Assembly (NCBI GenBank): GCA_000158135.1
Contig: DS999531.1
Coordinates: forward strand, 1,071,941 to 1,135,940
Direction: 5' to 3'
DNA length: 64,000 nt
Origin: Rhodobacteraceae bacterium KLH11
GTDB taxonomy: Bacteria; Pseudomonadota; Alphaproteobacteria; Rhodobacterales; Rhodobacteraceae
Numbering within the stretch: position 1 is the stretch's first letter; the number at the start of each line of letters is the position of its first letter. Positions 56,000-64,000 of this stretch are shown piece after piece. The translations under genes and the position numbers were made by a program. Below the pieces are notes generated by a model. It did not search any database, had not been told where the DNA came from, and worked only from the letters and a program-made list of their open reading frames with translations.

Positions 56000-57409
56000 A
56001 TGAAATGGAACGAGTTCTCGGACTGGGGCAAAAAGGTCGCGGACTGGGCGCAGGATTATCATCTGACCGTCCGGGACAGGCCTGTTCGCGCCCAAACCGA
56101 ACCCGGAGAAGTACTGAACGCCCTGCCCGCGCATCCTCCCGAACAGGGCGAAGCGCTTGAAGACGTTTTTCGCGACTTCGAACAGATCGTGATGCCCGGC
56201 ATCACCCATTGGCAGCACCCCCGGTTCTTTGCCTATTTCAACGCAAACGCCTCGGCCCCGTCGGTTCTGGCCGAATTTCTGACCAGCGCCATCGCACCGC
56301 AATGCATGCTGTGGCAGACCTCTCCTGCCGCGACTGAAATGGAAACGCGGATGATGGGCTGGTTGCGCACAGCGCTGGACTTGCCCGAAAACTTCGCCGG
56401 GGTCATTCAGGATTCCGCCTCGTCCGCGACACTGGCTGCAGTGCTGACCATGCGCGAGAAAGCGATGAACTGGCAGGGCAACAGCCAGGGTTTGTTCGCG
56501 CAGAAACCCCTGCGCATCTATTGTTCGGCCGAGGTGCATACCTCGATCGATCGCGCCATCTGGGTTGCGGGTATCGGACAGGATAATCTGGTGCGCATCC
56601 CGGTGCACGGTGACTGGCGCGGGATGGATCCTGACGCGCTTGAAATCGCAATTCAGGCTGATTTAGAATCTGGTTTACAGCCAACCGGTGTTATTCTGTG
56701 CGTAGGTGGAACCAGCGTCGGGGCCACCGATCCGGTTGATCGCTGTTTGAAGGTCGCTCAAAAATATGGCCTTTATTCTCATGTAGATGCAGCCTGGGCG
56801 GGATCGGCGATGATCTGCCCCGAATACCGTCATTACTGGGCCGGGATAGAGCAGGCAGACAGCATCGTGTTCAACCCGCATAAATGGCTGGGCGTTCAGT
56901 TCGACTGCTGCGCACATTTCCTGAAAACCCCTGATGATCTGGTCCGCACGCTTGCGATCAGCCCCGAGTTTCTGAAAACCCACGGGAAAGACGGGATCAT
57001 CAACTATTCTGAATGGTCGGTCCCGCTGGGCCGTCGGTTTCGGGCGTTGAAGCTGTGGTTTGTCATTCGCACCTACGGGCTGGAAGGATTACGCCAGCGG
57101 CTGCGCAATCACATCAACTGGTCTGTCGCTTTACATGACAGGTTGGCGGCCGAGCCGGATTTTCGGATCGTCACACCTCCGATGTGGTCCCTGTGGTCGT
57201 TCCGCTATGAACCCGAAGGTGCGGATGATCTGGATGATCTGAACCTTCGGCTGGTCAATGCGATCAACGATGACGGGCGGATTTACCTGACCCAGACCCG
57301 GGTAGACGGCGATTTGGCAATTCGCTTTCAGGCCGGTCAATTCGAAACCACCGAAGCAGACGTGATGATGGCCTATGATGTCATCACCGAGGTTGCGCGC
57401 GGGCTTTAA
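56000..57409 (+). CDS. PLP-dependent decarboxylase (aromatic-L-amino-acid decarboxylase type)
   Basis: Group II decarboxylase of 469 residues. The PLP lysine is in FNPHKWLGVQFDC, the Asp pairing with the cofactor in HVDAAWAGSA, and GITHWQHPRFFAYF matches the N-terminal region of DDC/TDC enzymes. GGAGACAGGG precedes the ATG. Substrate (tyrosine, phenylalanine, tryptophan or DOPA) cannot be fixed; the divergent HpaR-like regulator points to a phenolic compound. It overlaps the end of the DUF3095 gene by 4 bp. Confidence 0.9.
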   Translation: MKWNEFSDWGKKVADWAQDYHLTVRDRPVRAQTEPGEVLNALPAHPPEQGEALEDVFRDFEQIVMPGITHWQHPRFFAYFNANASAPSVLAEFLTSAIAPQCMLWQTSPAATEMETRMMGWLRTALDLPENFAGVIQDSASSATLAAVLTMREKAMNWQGNSQGLFAQKPLRIYCSAEVHTSIDRAIWVAGIGQDNLVRIPVHGDWRGMDPDALEIAIQADLESGLQPTGVILCVGGTSVGATDPVDRCLKVAQKYGLYSHVDAAWAGSAMICPEYRHYWAGIEQADSIVFNPHKWLGVQFDCCAHFLKTPDDLVRTLAISPEFLKTHGKDGIINYSEWSVPLGRRFRALKLWFVIRTYGLEGLRQRLRNHINWSVALHDRLAAEPDFRIVTPPMWSLWSFRYEPEGADDLDDLNLRLVNAINDDGRIYLTQTRVDGDLAIRFQAGQFETTEADVMMAYDVITEVARGL

Positions 57410-58544
57410 GCCCTCATCGTGGCTGCCGCCTGCGCATAACCGCCCGAGGCACCGTCGACAAAATGCACATGGTCATCGCGTGTGGCCGAGGGGACAAAAC
57501 AGGTCATCATCGCCTCTTGCTGAACATGCAAACCATATCGGATTTTACCCATTGCCCGGGCTTCATCCAGCAATTGGATGATCTGGTCCAACGTGGCCGT
57601 GTCACAATCCAGCGTCATTTTCAGCCCATCATCGAACTTGCGGAAATCCGCGTTGCGGCTGACCATCTGTTTGTAATGGGTTGGCTCGAATTGCCCCAGA
57701 CGCATGCCGGTTTTGAACAGCACTGCGATCAACATATTTCCGATCATCAGGCGTATTTTCTGCGCCAGCAGATTGCGCCCGGCACGCGAGACATGGGCAT
57801 CAATCTCGACCCCGGGCGGTGGAAAGCTCATCGGTGGCCCGTTGGGTGGAACCGGGTGCCCGGCGCGCTCCAACCCTTCGGCCGCTGACAGAACGGATTG
57901 GGCCAGTGCTGCAAAATCCGCCTCATCAGAGTCTGATTTGGGTTGAATCACCAATGATACAATCTGCCCGTGCCGAGCCTTGCTGTTGGACCAGCGACAG
58001 GACAAACCGGTCAGATCGGGCTGGGCGTCCGGCCCGGCCGGTTGAATGATGAGATGTCCGGATTTCATCTGCCCCTCGGCCCAGCCAGACCACCGCCCGA
58101 GAACATCGCGTAATCAACGCCCGTGGATGGTGCATAACGGGCAACACGCAGATCGCGGCCTGCGGCGCGAATGTCGGCCACTGAAACCAGCGCCGCACGC
58201 AAAGTCATGCGACTCAGCTCGGCCCAGCTTTGCAACGCGGCAAGCGTTTCCCGCGCGGTGCCAGCCTCTTCACCCGGCACAGCGAACGCAGCACCATCGC
58301 CGCCAAAGACATATGGAAATACCCGCCCGCCCAGCGCGTTGATCGCGCCGGAAATCACCGCAGCGCCAACCATGTTGACGGTCTTGTAGCGGCCGCGCGC
58401 AATCTCTCCGGTCGAGTCGACGATATCGGCGACCCCCAGAACCCATGTATCTGGCAAAGGTGTGAACTGCGCGGGATCGCTGAGGTTCAGGAAACTGTCT
58501 GAAATGGGAACCGAGTCATAAAACACAGAGTCTGAGGATGCCAT
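57406..58544 (-). pseudogene. DUF3095 family gene, split by a frameshift
   Basis: The first frame (58544-58065) encodes the cyclase-like N-terminal part, with GVADIVDSTGEIARG and FPYVFGGDGAAFAVPG, and stops after GGGLAGPRGR. The second frame (ATG 58068 down to 57406) continues the family with MKSGHLIIQPAG and an SCP-like tail. If one base were restored near 58083 (GGCT to GGCTT on the minus strand) the junction would read GGGLAWAEGQMKSG, which fits the family. Either a recent mutation or a sequencing error. Intact homologues are about 380 residues. Confidence 0.8.
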
Positions 58545-58689
58545 GACGCTCTCTGAAAATCCTGAAGCTGCTATGATGATAGCCTGATTTTGAACGATGT
58601 CTGCCCTTGTCGATAGACCTCGTATGCTTGTGCAGGCCTGCGCGACGTGTCAAGCATCGCGCCAGGGCAGCCGGACAAAGGAACAACAG

Positions 58690-59862
58690 ATGCAGGCAGG
58701 GTTGGTGGTATTGTGTCTGGCCTATGTCCTCAGCCAGTTTTTCCGCGCCTTTCTGGCCGTGTTGACCACCGATCTGGGCCGCGATATCGGGGCCACCCCC
58801 GAAGACCTCGCTTTTGCCTCGGGCCTTTGGTTTCTGGTTTTTGCGGCAATGCAGATCCCGGTCGGCTGGGCGCTGGACCGGGTTGGGCCACGGCGCAGCT
58901 CTGCCATATTGTTGCTGATAGGCGGGGCAGGCGGGGCGATCCTGTTCGCTGTCGCCACCACGCCATTTCACGTGGCGCTGGCCATGGCGCTGATCGGGGT
59001 TGGATGTTCGCCTGTCCTGATGGCGTCCTACTATATTTTCGCCCGGGAATTTCCACCGGCCAAATTTGCCACATTGGCAGCCGTAATGCTGGGTGTTGGC
59101 TCGGTCGGCAATCTTGTGGCCTCATACCCCACGGCGCTGGCGGTCGAGTGGATGGGCTGGCGGGCCACTTTGATCGGGCTTGCGATCATTTCGGGCGTCG
59201 TGTCTGGCGGTATCTGGCTGACGGTGCGGGACCCCAAGACAGTCGAGGCCGAGCACAAAGGGTCGGTTCTGGACCTTCTGAAAGAACCGGCGCTGTGGAC
59301 CATTCTACCGCTGATGCTGGTGGCCTATGCGCCTTCTGCGGCCCTGCGCGGGCTCTGGGCCGGGCCCTACCTGCGCGATGTCTTTGACCTCAGCACCACG
59401 CAGATCGGTCAGGCAACTCTGATCATGGGCGCTGCGATGATTGCGGGTACATTTGCCTATGGGCCGCTGGATCGCATCCTCAAAACCCGGAAATGGGTGA
59501 TCTTCGGTGGCAATGCCCTGGGTGCTGCAGCTTTGATGTTGCTCTGCCTGTGGATCGACGGGGGCGTCTGGCTGGCGGTGCTGCTGCTGGCGGTGATCGG
59601 GTTTCTGGGGGCCAGTTTTCCCGTCATCATGGCCCATGGGCGGGCGTTTATCCCGGCTCATCTGGTCGGGCGGGGCGTCACGTTGCTGAACCTGTTTGGC
59701 ATTGGCGGTGTGGGCCTTGCGCAATTTGCCACCGGTCGCATCCATGCCGCCAGCGCCGGGATCAGCCCCACCGCGCCCTATACGGCGATCTTTGGCTTTT
59801 TCGCCGCTGCCCTTGCCATTGGCTGCGTGATCTATCTATTCAGTCGGGACAGCGTGGACTGA
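58690..59862 (+). CDS. MFS transporter
   Basis: 390 residues, about 12 helices, with the MFS loop motif PVGWALDRVGPRRSS between helices 2 and 3. I chose ATG 58690 (MQAGLVVLCLAYVLSQFFRAF, with AAAGGA upstream); the open frame begins at 58597, but that part is non-hydrophobic. Substrate unknown. The glycosyltransferase gene follows 15 bp downstream. Confidence 0.87.
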   Translation: MQAGLVVLCLAYVLSQFFRAFLAVLTTDLGRDIGATPEDLAFASGLWFLVFAAMQIPVGWALDRVGPRRSSAILLLIGGAGGAILFAVATTPFHVALAMALIGVGCSPVLMASYYIFAREFPPAKFATLAAVMLGVGSVGNLVASYPTALAVEWMGWRATLIGLAIISGVVSGGIWLTVRDPKTVEAEHKGSVLDLLKEPALWTILPLMLVAYAPSAALRGLWAGPYLRDVFDLSTTQIGQATLIMGAAMIAGTFAYGPLDRILKTRKWVIFGGNALGAAALMLLCLWIDGGVWLAVLLLAVIGFLGASFPVIMAHGRAFIPAHLVGRGVTLLNLFGIGGVGLAQFATGRIHAASAGISPTAPYTAIFGFFAAALAIGCVIYLFSRDSVD

Positions 59863-59877
59863 GACCGGAGGCCGCCC

Positions 59878-60912
59878 GTGCAGGATATTGAGGTGATTGC
59901 ACCCAATCTGAAGCATTCCCTATCGGGCGTGACCACCACGGTGATCCGGCTGCTGCCGATCCAGAAGAAAATGATCGGCATCCGCGCCACCGGCCCCGGC
60001 CTGCCGGATGATTTGCCTCATATCAGACTCTGGAAACTGCTGTTTCTGCCCAATCGCAAGCGGGTCTGGCACGCACGCCGGAACACCGAGATGCTGATGG
60101 GTCTGATCCTGCGCACTGTGTTTCGGCGCAATTACAAACTGCTCTTCACATCTGCAGCGCAGCGGGATCATTCCGGTTTCACGAAACGACTGATCGGCAA
60201 AATGGACGCGCTGATTGCGACGACACCGCAGGCCGCCTCATTTCTGGAACATCCGGCAACCGTTATCATGCATGGCGTGAATACCGAACTGTTCCACCCC
60301 ACCAAGGACAAGCACGCGCTGCGCCAGAAGCTTGGCCTGCCAGACGGGCTGCTGATCGGCTGTTTTGGCCGTATTCGCCCGCAGAAAGGCGTCGACCTGC
60401 TGGTGGATGCCGCCCTGCAGGTCCTGCCCAACCACCCGGACGCCCATGTGATCTTCACCGGGCGCGCCACCAAGGAGTTCGAGGTATTTCAGGCCGAGCA
60501 GGAACAGAAACTCAACGCCGCCGGGCTGGGCGCCCGGGTGCATTTTCTGGGCGAGCGCCCATGGGATGAGATTGTGGAAACCTACCGCGCGCTCGATCTG
60601 TTTGTCGCCCCCGCCCGGCACGAAGGGTTCGGCCTGACCCCGCTTGAGGCGATGGCCTCGGGTGTTCCGGCGATTGCCTGCCGCGGGGTTGGTGCATTCA
60701 GCGCGCAGATCAGGGATGGTGAAACCGGGCGTCTCGTTGAAAAGGACAACGCCACAGCGCTGGCCGACGCGTTGGAGGATATGCTGCAAGACCGCCCTGT
60801 ACTTGCCAATGCGGGGCAGATCGCACGTGCCCATGTCGAACAGGATTTTCGAATCGAGGGTGAGGCGCAGGCGATTGTAAAGGTCTATCGGCACCTTCTG
60901 GACACGGACTGA
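59878..60912 (+). CDS. Glycosyltransferase, GT4 family
   Basis: 344 residues, GT-B fold. The C-terminal nucleotide-sugar site has FGRIRPQKGVDLLVDA and PARHEGFGLTPLEAMASGVP (the E-x7-E motif). GTG 59878 is the start, with GGAGG upstream. Cytosolic; acceptor and sugar unknown. Confidence 0.87.
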   Translation: MQDIEVIAPNLKHSLSGVTTTVIRLLPIQKKMIGIRATGPGLPDDLPHIRLWKLLFLPNRKRVWHARRNTEMLMGLILRTVFRRNYKLLFTSAAQRDHSGFTKRLIGKMDALIATTPQAASFLEHPATVIMHGVNTELFHPTKDKHALRQKLGLPDGLLIGCFGRIRPQKGVDLLVDAALQVLPNHPDAHVIFTGRATKEFEVFQAEQEQKLNAAGLGARVHFLGERPWDEIVETYRALDLFVAPARHEGFGLTPLEAMASGVPAIACRGVGAFSAQIRDGETGRLVEKDNATALADALEDMLQDRPVLANAGQIARAHVEQDFRIEGEAQAIVKVYRHLLDTD

Positions 60913-61024
60913 CCTCCGGCAATCGTGACAAATCGGTGTGACCGGCTGAAATATGCCCCGAAAGCCCTTTTTTCTTCGCAACAACGCAGCTATGAACGCG
61001 CGTCCTTAACTTTGGAGACATGCA

Positions 61025-62047
61025 ATGGGCTATCGCGTCGTAGTCGTCGGCGCCACGGGCAACGTGGGCCGCGAAATGCTGAACATTCTGGCGGAACGCC
61101 AGTTCCCCGTCGATGAACTTGCTGTGTTGGCAAGCCGTCGGTCGCTGGGCACCGAGGTCAGCTTTGGCGAAACGACCCTTACGACCAAAGATCTGGACAC
61201 GTTCGATTTCACCGGCTGGGACATGGCGCTGTTTGCCGTGGGATCCGAGGCGACCAAGGTCTACGCCCCCAAGGCGGCGGCGGCTGGCTGCGTGGTCATC
61301 GATAACTCGTCGCTCTACCGCTATGACCCGGACATCCCGCTGATCGTGCCCGAATGTAACCCCGAAGCGATTCATGGCTACAAGAACAAGAATATCATCG
61401 CGAACCCCAACTGCTCGACCGCGCAGATGGTGGTTGCGCTAAAGCCGCTGCATGACCGCGCAAAGATCAAGCGCGTTGTGGTGTCGACCTATCAGTCGGT
61501 TTCGGGCGCTGGTAAAGAGGGCATGGATGAACTTTGGGATCAGACCAAGGCCATCTATAACCCCACGACAGATGTTGAACCGAAGAAGTTCCAGAAACAG
61601 ATCGCCTTCAACGTCATTCCGCAGATCGATGTCTTCATGGAAGACGGCTCGACCAAGGAAGAGTGGAAGATGGTGGTCGAGACCAAGAAGATCGTCGATC
61701 CGTCGATCAAGGTCACAGCCACCTGCGTGCGCGTTCCGGTCTTCGTCGGCCACTCCGAGGCCGTGAATATCGAGTTCGAGGAATTTCTGGACGAAGACGA
61801 GGCCCGCGACATCCTGCGCGAAGCACCGGGCATCATGGTGATCGACAAGCGCGAGGCCGGTGGCTACGTCTCGCCCATCGAATGCGCAGGCGATTTCGCC
61901 ACCTTCATCAGCCGCATCCGTCAGGATTCGACCATCGAAAACGGCCTGAACCTGTGGTGCGTCAGCGACAACCTGCGTAAGGGAGCCGCCTTGAACGCAG
62001 TGCAGATCGCCGAGCTGCTGGGCCGCGAGGTTCTGAAGAAGGGTTAA
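61025..62047 (+). CDS. asd: Aspartate-semialdehyde dehydrogenase
   Basis: Reduces aspartyl phosphate to aspartate semialdehyde for lysine, methionine and threonine synthesis and for diaminopimelate. 340 residues: N-terminal VVVGATGNVGREML, catalytic Cys in NPNCSTAQM, and VVSTYQSVSGAGKEG. GGAGACATGCA precedes the ATG. A strong terminator follows. Confidence 0.95.
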   Translation: MGYRVVVVGATGNVGREMLNILAERQFPVDELAVLASRRSLGTEVSFGETTLTTKDLDTFDFTGWDMALFAVGSEATKVYAPKAAAAGCVVIDNSSLYRYDPDIPLIVPECNPEAIHGYKNKNIIANPNCSTAQMVVALKPLHDRAKIKRVVVSTYQSVSGAGKEGMDELWDQTKAIYNPTTDVEPKKFQKQIAFNVIPQIDVFMEDGSTKEEWKMVVETKKIVDPSIKVTATCVRVPVFVGHSEAVNIEFEEFLDEDEARDILREAPGIMVIDKREAGGYVSPIECAGDFATFISRIRQDSTIENGLNLWCVSDNLRKGAALNAVQIAELLGREVLKKG

Positions 62048-62069
62048 GACCCAACCAAAACGACGAAAC

Positions 62070-62103
62070 AATGAACCCCGCTGCGCTGCCAGCGGGGTTC
62101 ATT
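62070..62103 (+). terminator. Rho-independent terminator of asd
   Basis: AATGAACCCCGCT and AGCGGGGTTCATT form a perfect 13-bp stem around an 8-base loop, followed by GTTTTG, 23 bp after the asd stop codon. Confidence 0.85.
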
Positions 62104-62236
62104 GTTTTGACGACAGGTGGAGTTCTAATGGCCACCAAACCGCCGTTCGCAACGTTTGTCGCGTTAACGGCAGCTATAGGGTCAAAGAAGGGGCGTTCGC
62201 ATATAACACTCCAAGGCCTGCCAACGACATCGAGCC

Positions 62237-63403
62237 TCAGATACAAAGCATTGGCGGTAGCCATGTTTCCCTTAGCGGGGACTGGTCCGGTTTCACAAAA
62301 GTCACACGGAAGCTCGTTACATTCTGTTGATACGCCAACAAAGCCGCGCCGTGCTCCGAATTGCATAATGGTCCTCGAAGCCAGTTTGCTGCTTTGCGAG
62401 CCGCCGTGTTGCCTGCCCAAGCCCGGAACTCGTTCGGTCTTTGAACTTCAATCGTCAGTACGATCATCTGATCTGAGATGATGCCTTCGACAAAGCTAAA
62501 ATCGCGCGAAGGTCGCGTTTGTGAAACCGCAGTCAGGATGCCTGGACCAGATTCCTTTAATGCACGTTCTCGGCCACTATCGTTTTTGATCCAATCCTGA
62601 ATCTGAAGATACGTTTGCAGGTTGGCCGAAGCGCGCCGCTTGGTCGGGTTGCGCCGCCACCGCGATGTCATCTCGGACTCATTTTGTGGCAAGGCAAATA
62701 CGTAATCGGATGACAGCTCGTAGGCATAGCTATCAACGACGCCTTCTTTGGCATCCACAACCATGACACATAATATGAACCTGTCGTCGGGCTGCGCAAT
62801 CGTGGTTGCCCAAATGCGTGCTTCAGCGGTACAGCGTTCTCGCGACAAAGAAACTGGTTGATGATTGGGTACGCTCCAGAGCAACCCAATCACCGCTTTT
62901 GGAAATGCGTCTTGATCATAGACGCCATCAAAACCATCAGGTTTCTCGGCCACAACACGACAAACCACATAGTTTGAATAAGCAAGTGCGAGGTTTTTGT
63001 CGTTCGTCAGCGCTTCGCCGCGATGCGGTTCTAAACACGAATTCCCTATGATGGGCGAAACATCAGGGTGCTGAGGCCAGTCAGGGCGCATTGTTTCGAG
63101 CCAGAGAGTCTGAGGGTTTTCACCTGCAAATTTGAAATCTTCAAGCATTCGTAACTGGTATGAAAACTCCTGGCTTTCGTTGTGACTCGTCTGAAAGCGT
63201 ACATATGCGTTCAGATGTGGGTCAACTTTTCCAGTGACTGGTTGGGGGCCGATCTCGATAACAGTTCTCGCGGTTGTTGCAGAGCTGGAACTATCAGCAT
63301 CCATCCATTTGGTACGAATTGGATCGAAGAGCAAAACCAACGCAAGAATCAGCCCAACCACACAAATCAAGGCTGAGATCGAAGCCGAAAATCTTACAAA
63401 CAT
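62237..63403 (-). CDS. Membrane-anchored protein of unknown function
   Basis: 388 residues. One N-terminal hydrophobic segment (SASISALICVVGLILALVLLF) anchors a large soluble domain with four or more Cys (NSCLEP, ERCTAE, FILCVMV, GPLCNS). I recognise no family. Neighbours give no clue: it faces asd with the terminator between. The gene may be transferred, because its codon use is less GC-rich than that of asd. Confidence 0.7.
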   Translation of the reverse strand: MFVRFSASISALICVVGLILALVLLFDPIRTKWMDADSSSSATTARTVIEIGPQPVTGKVDPHLNAYVRFQTSHNESQEFSYQLRMLEDFKFAGENPQTLWLETMRPDWPQHPDVSPIIGNSCLEPHRGEALTNDKNLALAYSNYVVCRVVAEKPDGFDGVYDQDAFPKAVIGLLWSVPNHQPVSLSRERCTAEARIWATTIAQPDDRFILCVMVVDAKEGVVDSYAYELSSDYVFALPQNESEMTSRWRRNPTKRRASANLQTYLQIQDWIKNDSGRERALKESGPGILTAVSQTRPSRDFSFVEGIISDQMIVLTIEVQRPNEFRAWAGNTAARKAANWLRGPLCNSEHGAALLAYQQNVTSFRVTFVKPDQSPLRETWLPPMLCI

Positions 63404-63821
63404 TATACATCACCGAAATGCACTTGTTTTCATGTCTAAGTAATATTGCCTTATAAAACAATCACCCCTTGGATGTGCGATTAAACGCACTCAGATTGAA
63501 GCTGGCGTCGGAGCTGCGTGCAGTTTCGGTTAGTATGGGCTTTGAGCAGCAATCAGAGATACCCCGGCCCCTCAACCAACATCTTCAAACCCAGACCAGA
63601 GTCGAAGCGCAGCTCAATGTGTTCCCCACACCTGCCGCGAGGCCGCTATAGCTCAGCTTGGTTTCAAGATCGCGAGACAGCCGGCGTGATCACCGGCAGA
63701 ATGCGTTTGATCAACCTCCGGGGTCTGATCCGGTTCCATAGATACATCCGGACCATACCTAAAAATAGCGCGGCATCAGCGGCCTGACCCACGCTATGCA
63801 GAAATTGCTGAGTTTCGATTG
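63404..63821. other. Intergenic region without a recognised gene
   Basis: About 420 bp between the unknown membrane protein and the carbonic anhydrase gene. Short open frames only. The segment at 63641-63660 (GGCCGCTATAGCTCAGCTTG) resembles the 5' end of a tRNA but no tRNA body follows. Confidence 0.45.
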
Positions 63822-64000
63822 TCAGACTACGACAAACTTCTTTTCAGCCGGATCATAGCATTGCAACCCGCCCTCGCCGATATCGGTCCAAAGACCATGC
63901 AGGCTGAGCGTGCCCTCTTCCACGGCAGAGGATACAAACGGGAAGGTCATCAGGTTTTCGAGCGAGGCAACAACGGCGAGGCGCTCGAACTGACGGGCCT
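63822..64000 (-). CDS. Beta-carbonic anhydrase, C-terminal part
   Basis: The last 58 or so residues, read from the right edge, include LENLMTFPFVSSAVEEGTLS and LHGLWTDIGEGGLQCYD, the usual end of bacterial beta-carbonic anhydrase. The Zn-binding residues lie outside the window. The enzyme interconverts CO2 and bicarbonate in the cytosol. Confidence 0.85.
   Translation of the reverse strand, partial: ARQFERLAVVASLENLMTFPFVSSAVEEGTLSLHGLWTDIGEGGLQCYDPAEKKFVVV

Noticed and set aside
63641..63700. Second tRNA
   Set aside because: Only the first bases (GGCCGCTATAGCTCAGCTTG) resemble a tRNA; no anticodon arm, T-arm or acceptor pairing follows.

Overview
The window looks like a chromosomal segment of a marine alphaproteobacterium of the Roseobacter group (Rhodobacteraceae). 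The evidence is family-level: an ECF sigma factor paired with a ChrR-type anti-sigma factor next to a DUF1365 gene, a Fur/Mur-type metal operator in front of a TroA/SitA-like ABC operon, RmuC, YcaQ and HpaR homologues, and high-GC codon use. No database search was possible, so the assignment is inference.

Layout, left to right. 1-1.8 kb: a truncated aldehyde dehydrogenase and deoC (minus strand). 1.9-5.9 kb: a four-gene metal ABC importer behind a promoter carrying two copies of a 7-1-7 operator. 6.2-9.3 kb: mutL and rmuC. 9.35-11.6 kb: chrR-rpoE divergent from a DUF1365 gene. 11.8-17.2 kb: a LysR regulator divergent from a five-gene operon encoding a YcsF/PxpA-like hydrolase, a free-standing biotin carrier, a biotin carboxylase and the two AHS1/AHS2 (PxpB/PxpC, urea-carboxylase CT-like) subunits. 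17.2-28.7 kb: a very tight minus-strand operon of about 11.5 kb with an amidase, an AEC exporter, a COG0523 metallochaperone GTPase, a small Cys/His protein, a polysaccharide-deacetylase-type hydrolase, a PotABCD-like importer with two ATPases, a Tat-exported binding protein and two SDR dehydrogenases. Divergent from it is a regulator with two DNA-binding domains, followed on the opposite strand by a second binding-protein homologue that has no signal peptide. Read together, 11.8-31.1 kb looks like one uptake and catabolism locus for an unidentified amide, lactam or ureido compound that is carboxylated on biotin and then hydrolysed.

31.1-50.7 kb: one giant gene (4,940 codons) for a secreted RTX protein, divergent from a type I secretion ATPase and membrane-fusion protein. 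The protein has a duplicated N-terminal module, a hydrophobic stretch just before the first RTX block, several Ca-binding RTX blocks, a right-handed beta-helix domain and a typical type I secretion C-terminus. No outer-membrane TolC and no HlyC-type acyltransferase are present in the window.

50.7-53.0 kb: a small accessory zone ending at a tRNA-Arg(CCT) gene. It holds three copies of a short dyad element, an unrecognised small gene, a complete IS3-family element and a 31-bp near-perfect direct repeat on both sides, and is probably a remnant of a tRNA-integrated element. 53.1-64 kb: mostly ordinary chromosomal genes: a LacI regulator, a YcaQ-like glycosylase, an HpaR-like regulator divergent from a PLP decarboxylase, a frameshifted DUF3095 gene, an MFS transporter, a glycosyltransferase, asd with a strong terminator, an unknown membrane-anchored protein and the end of a beta-carbonic anhydrase gene.
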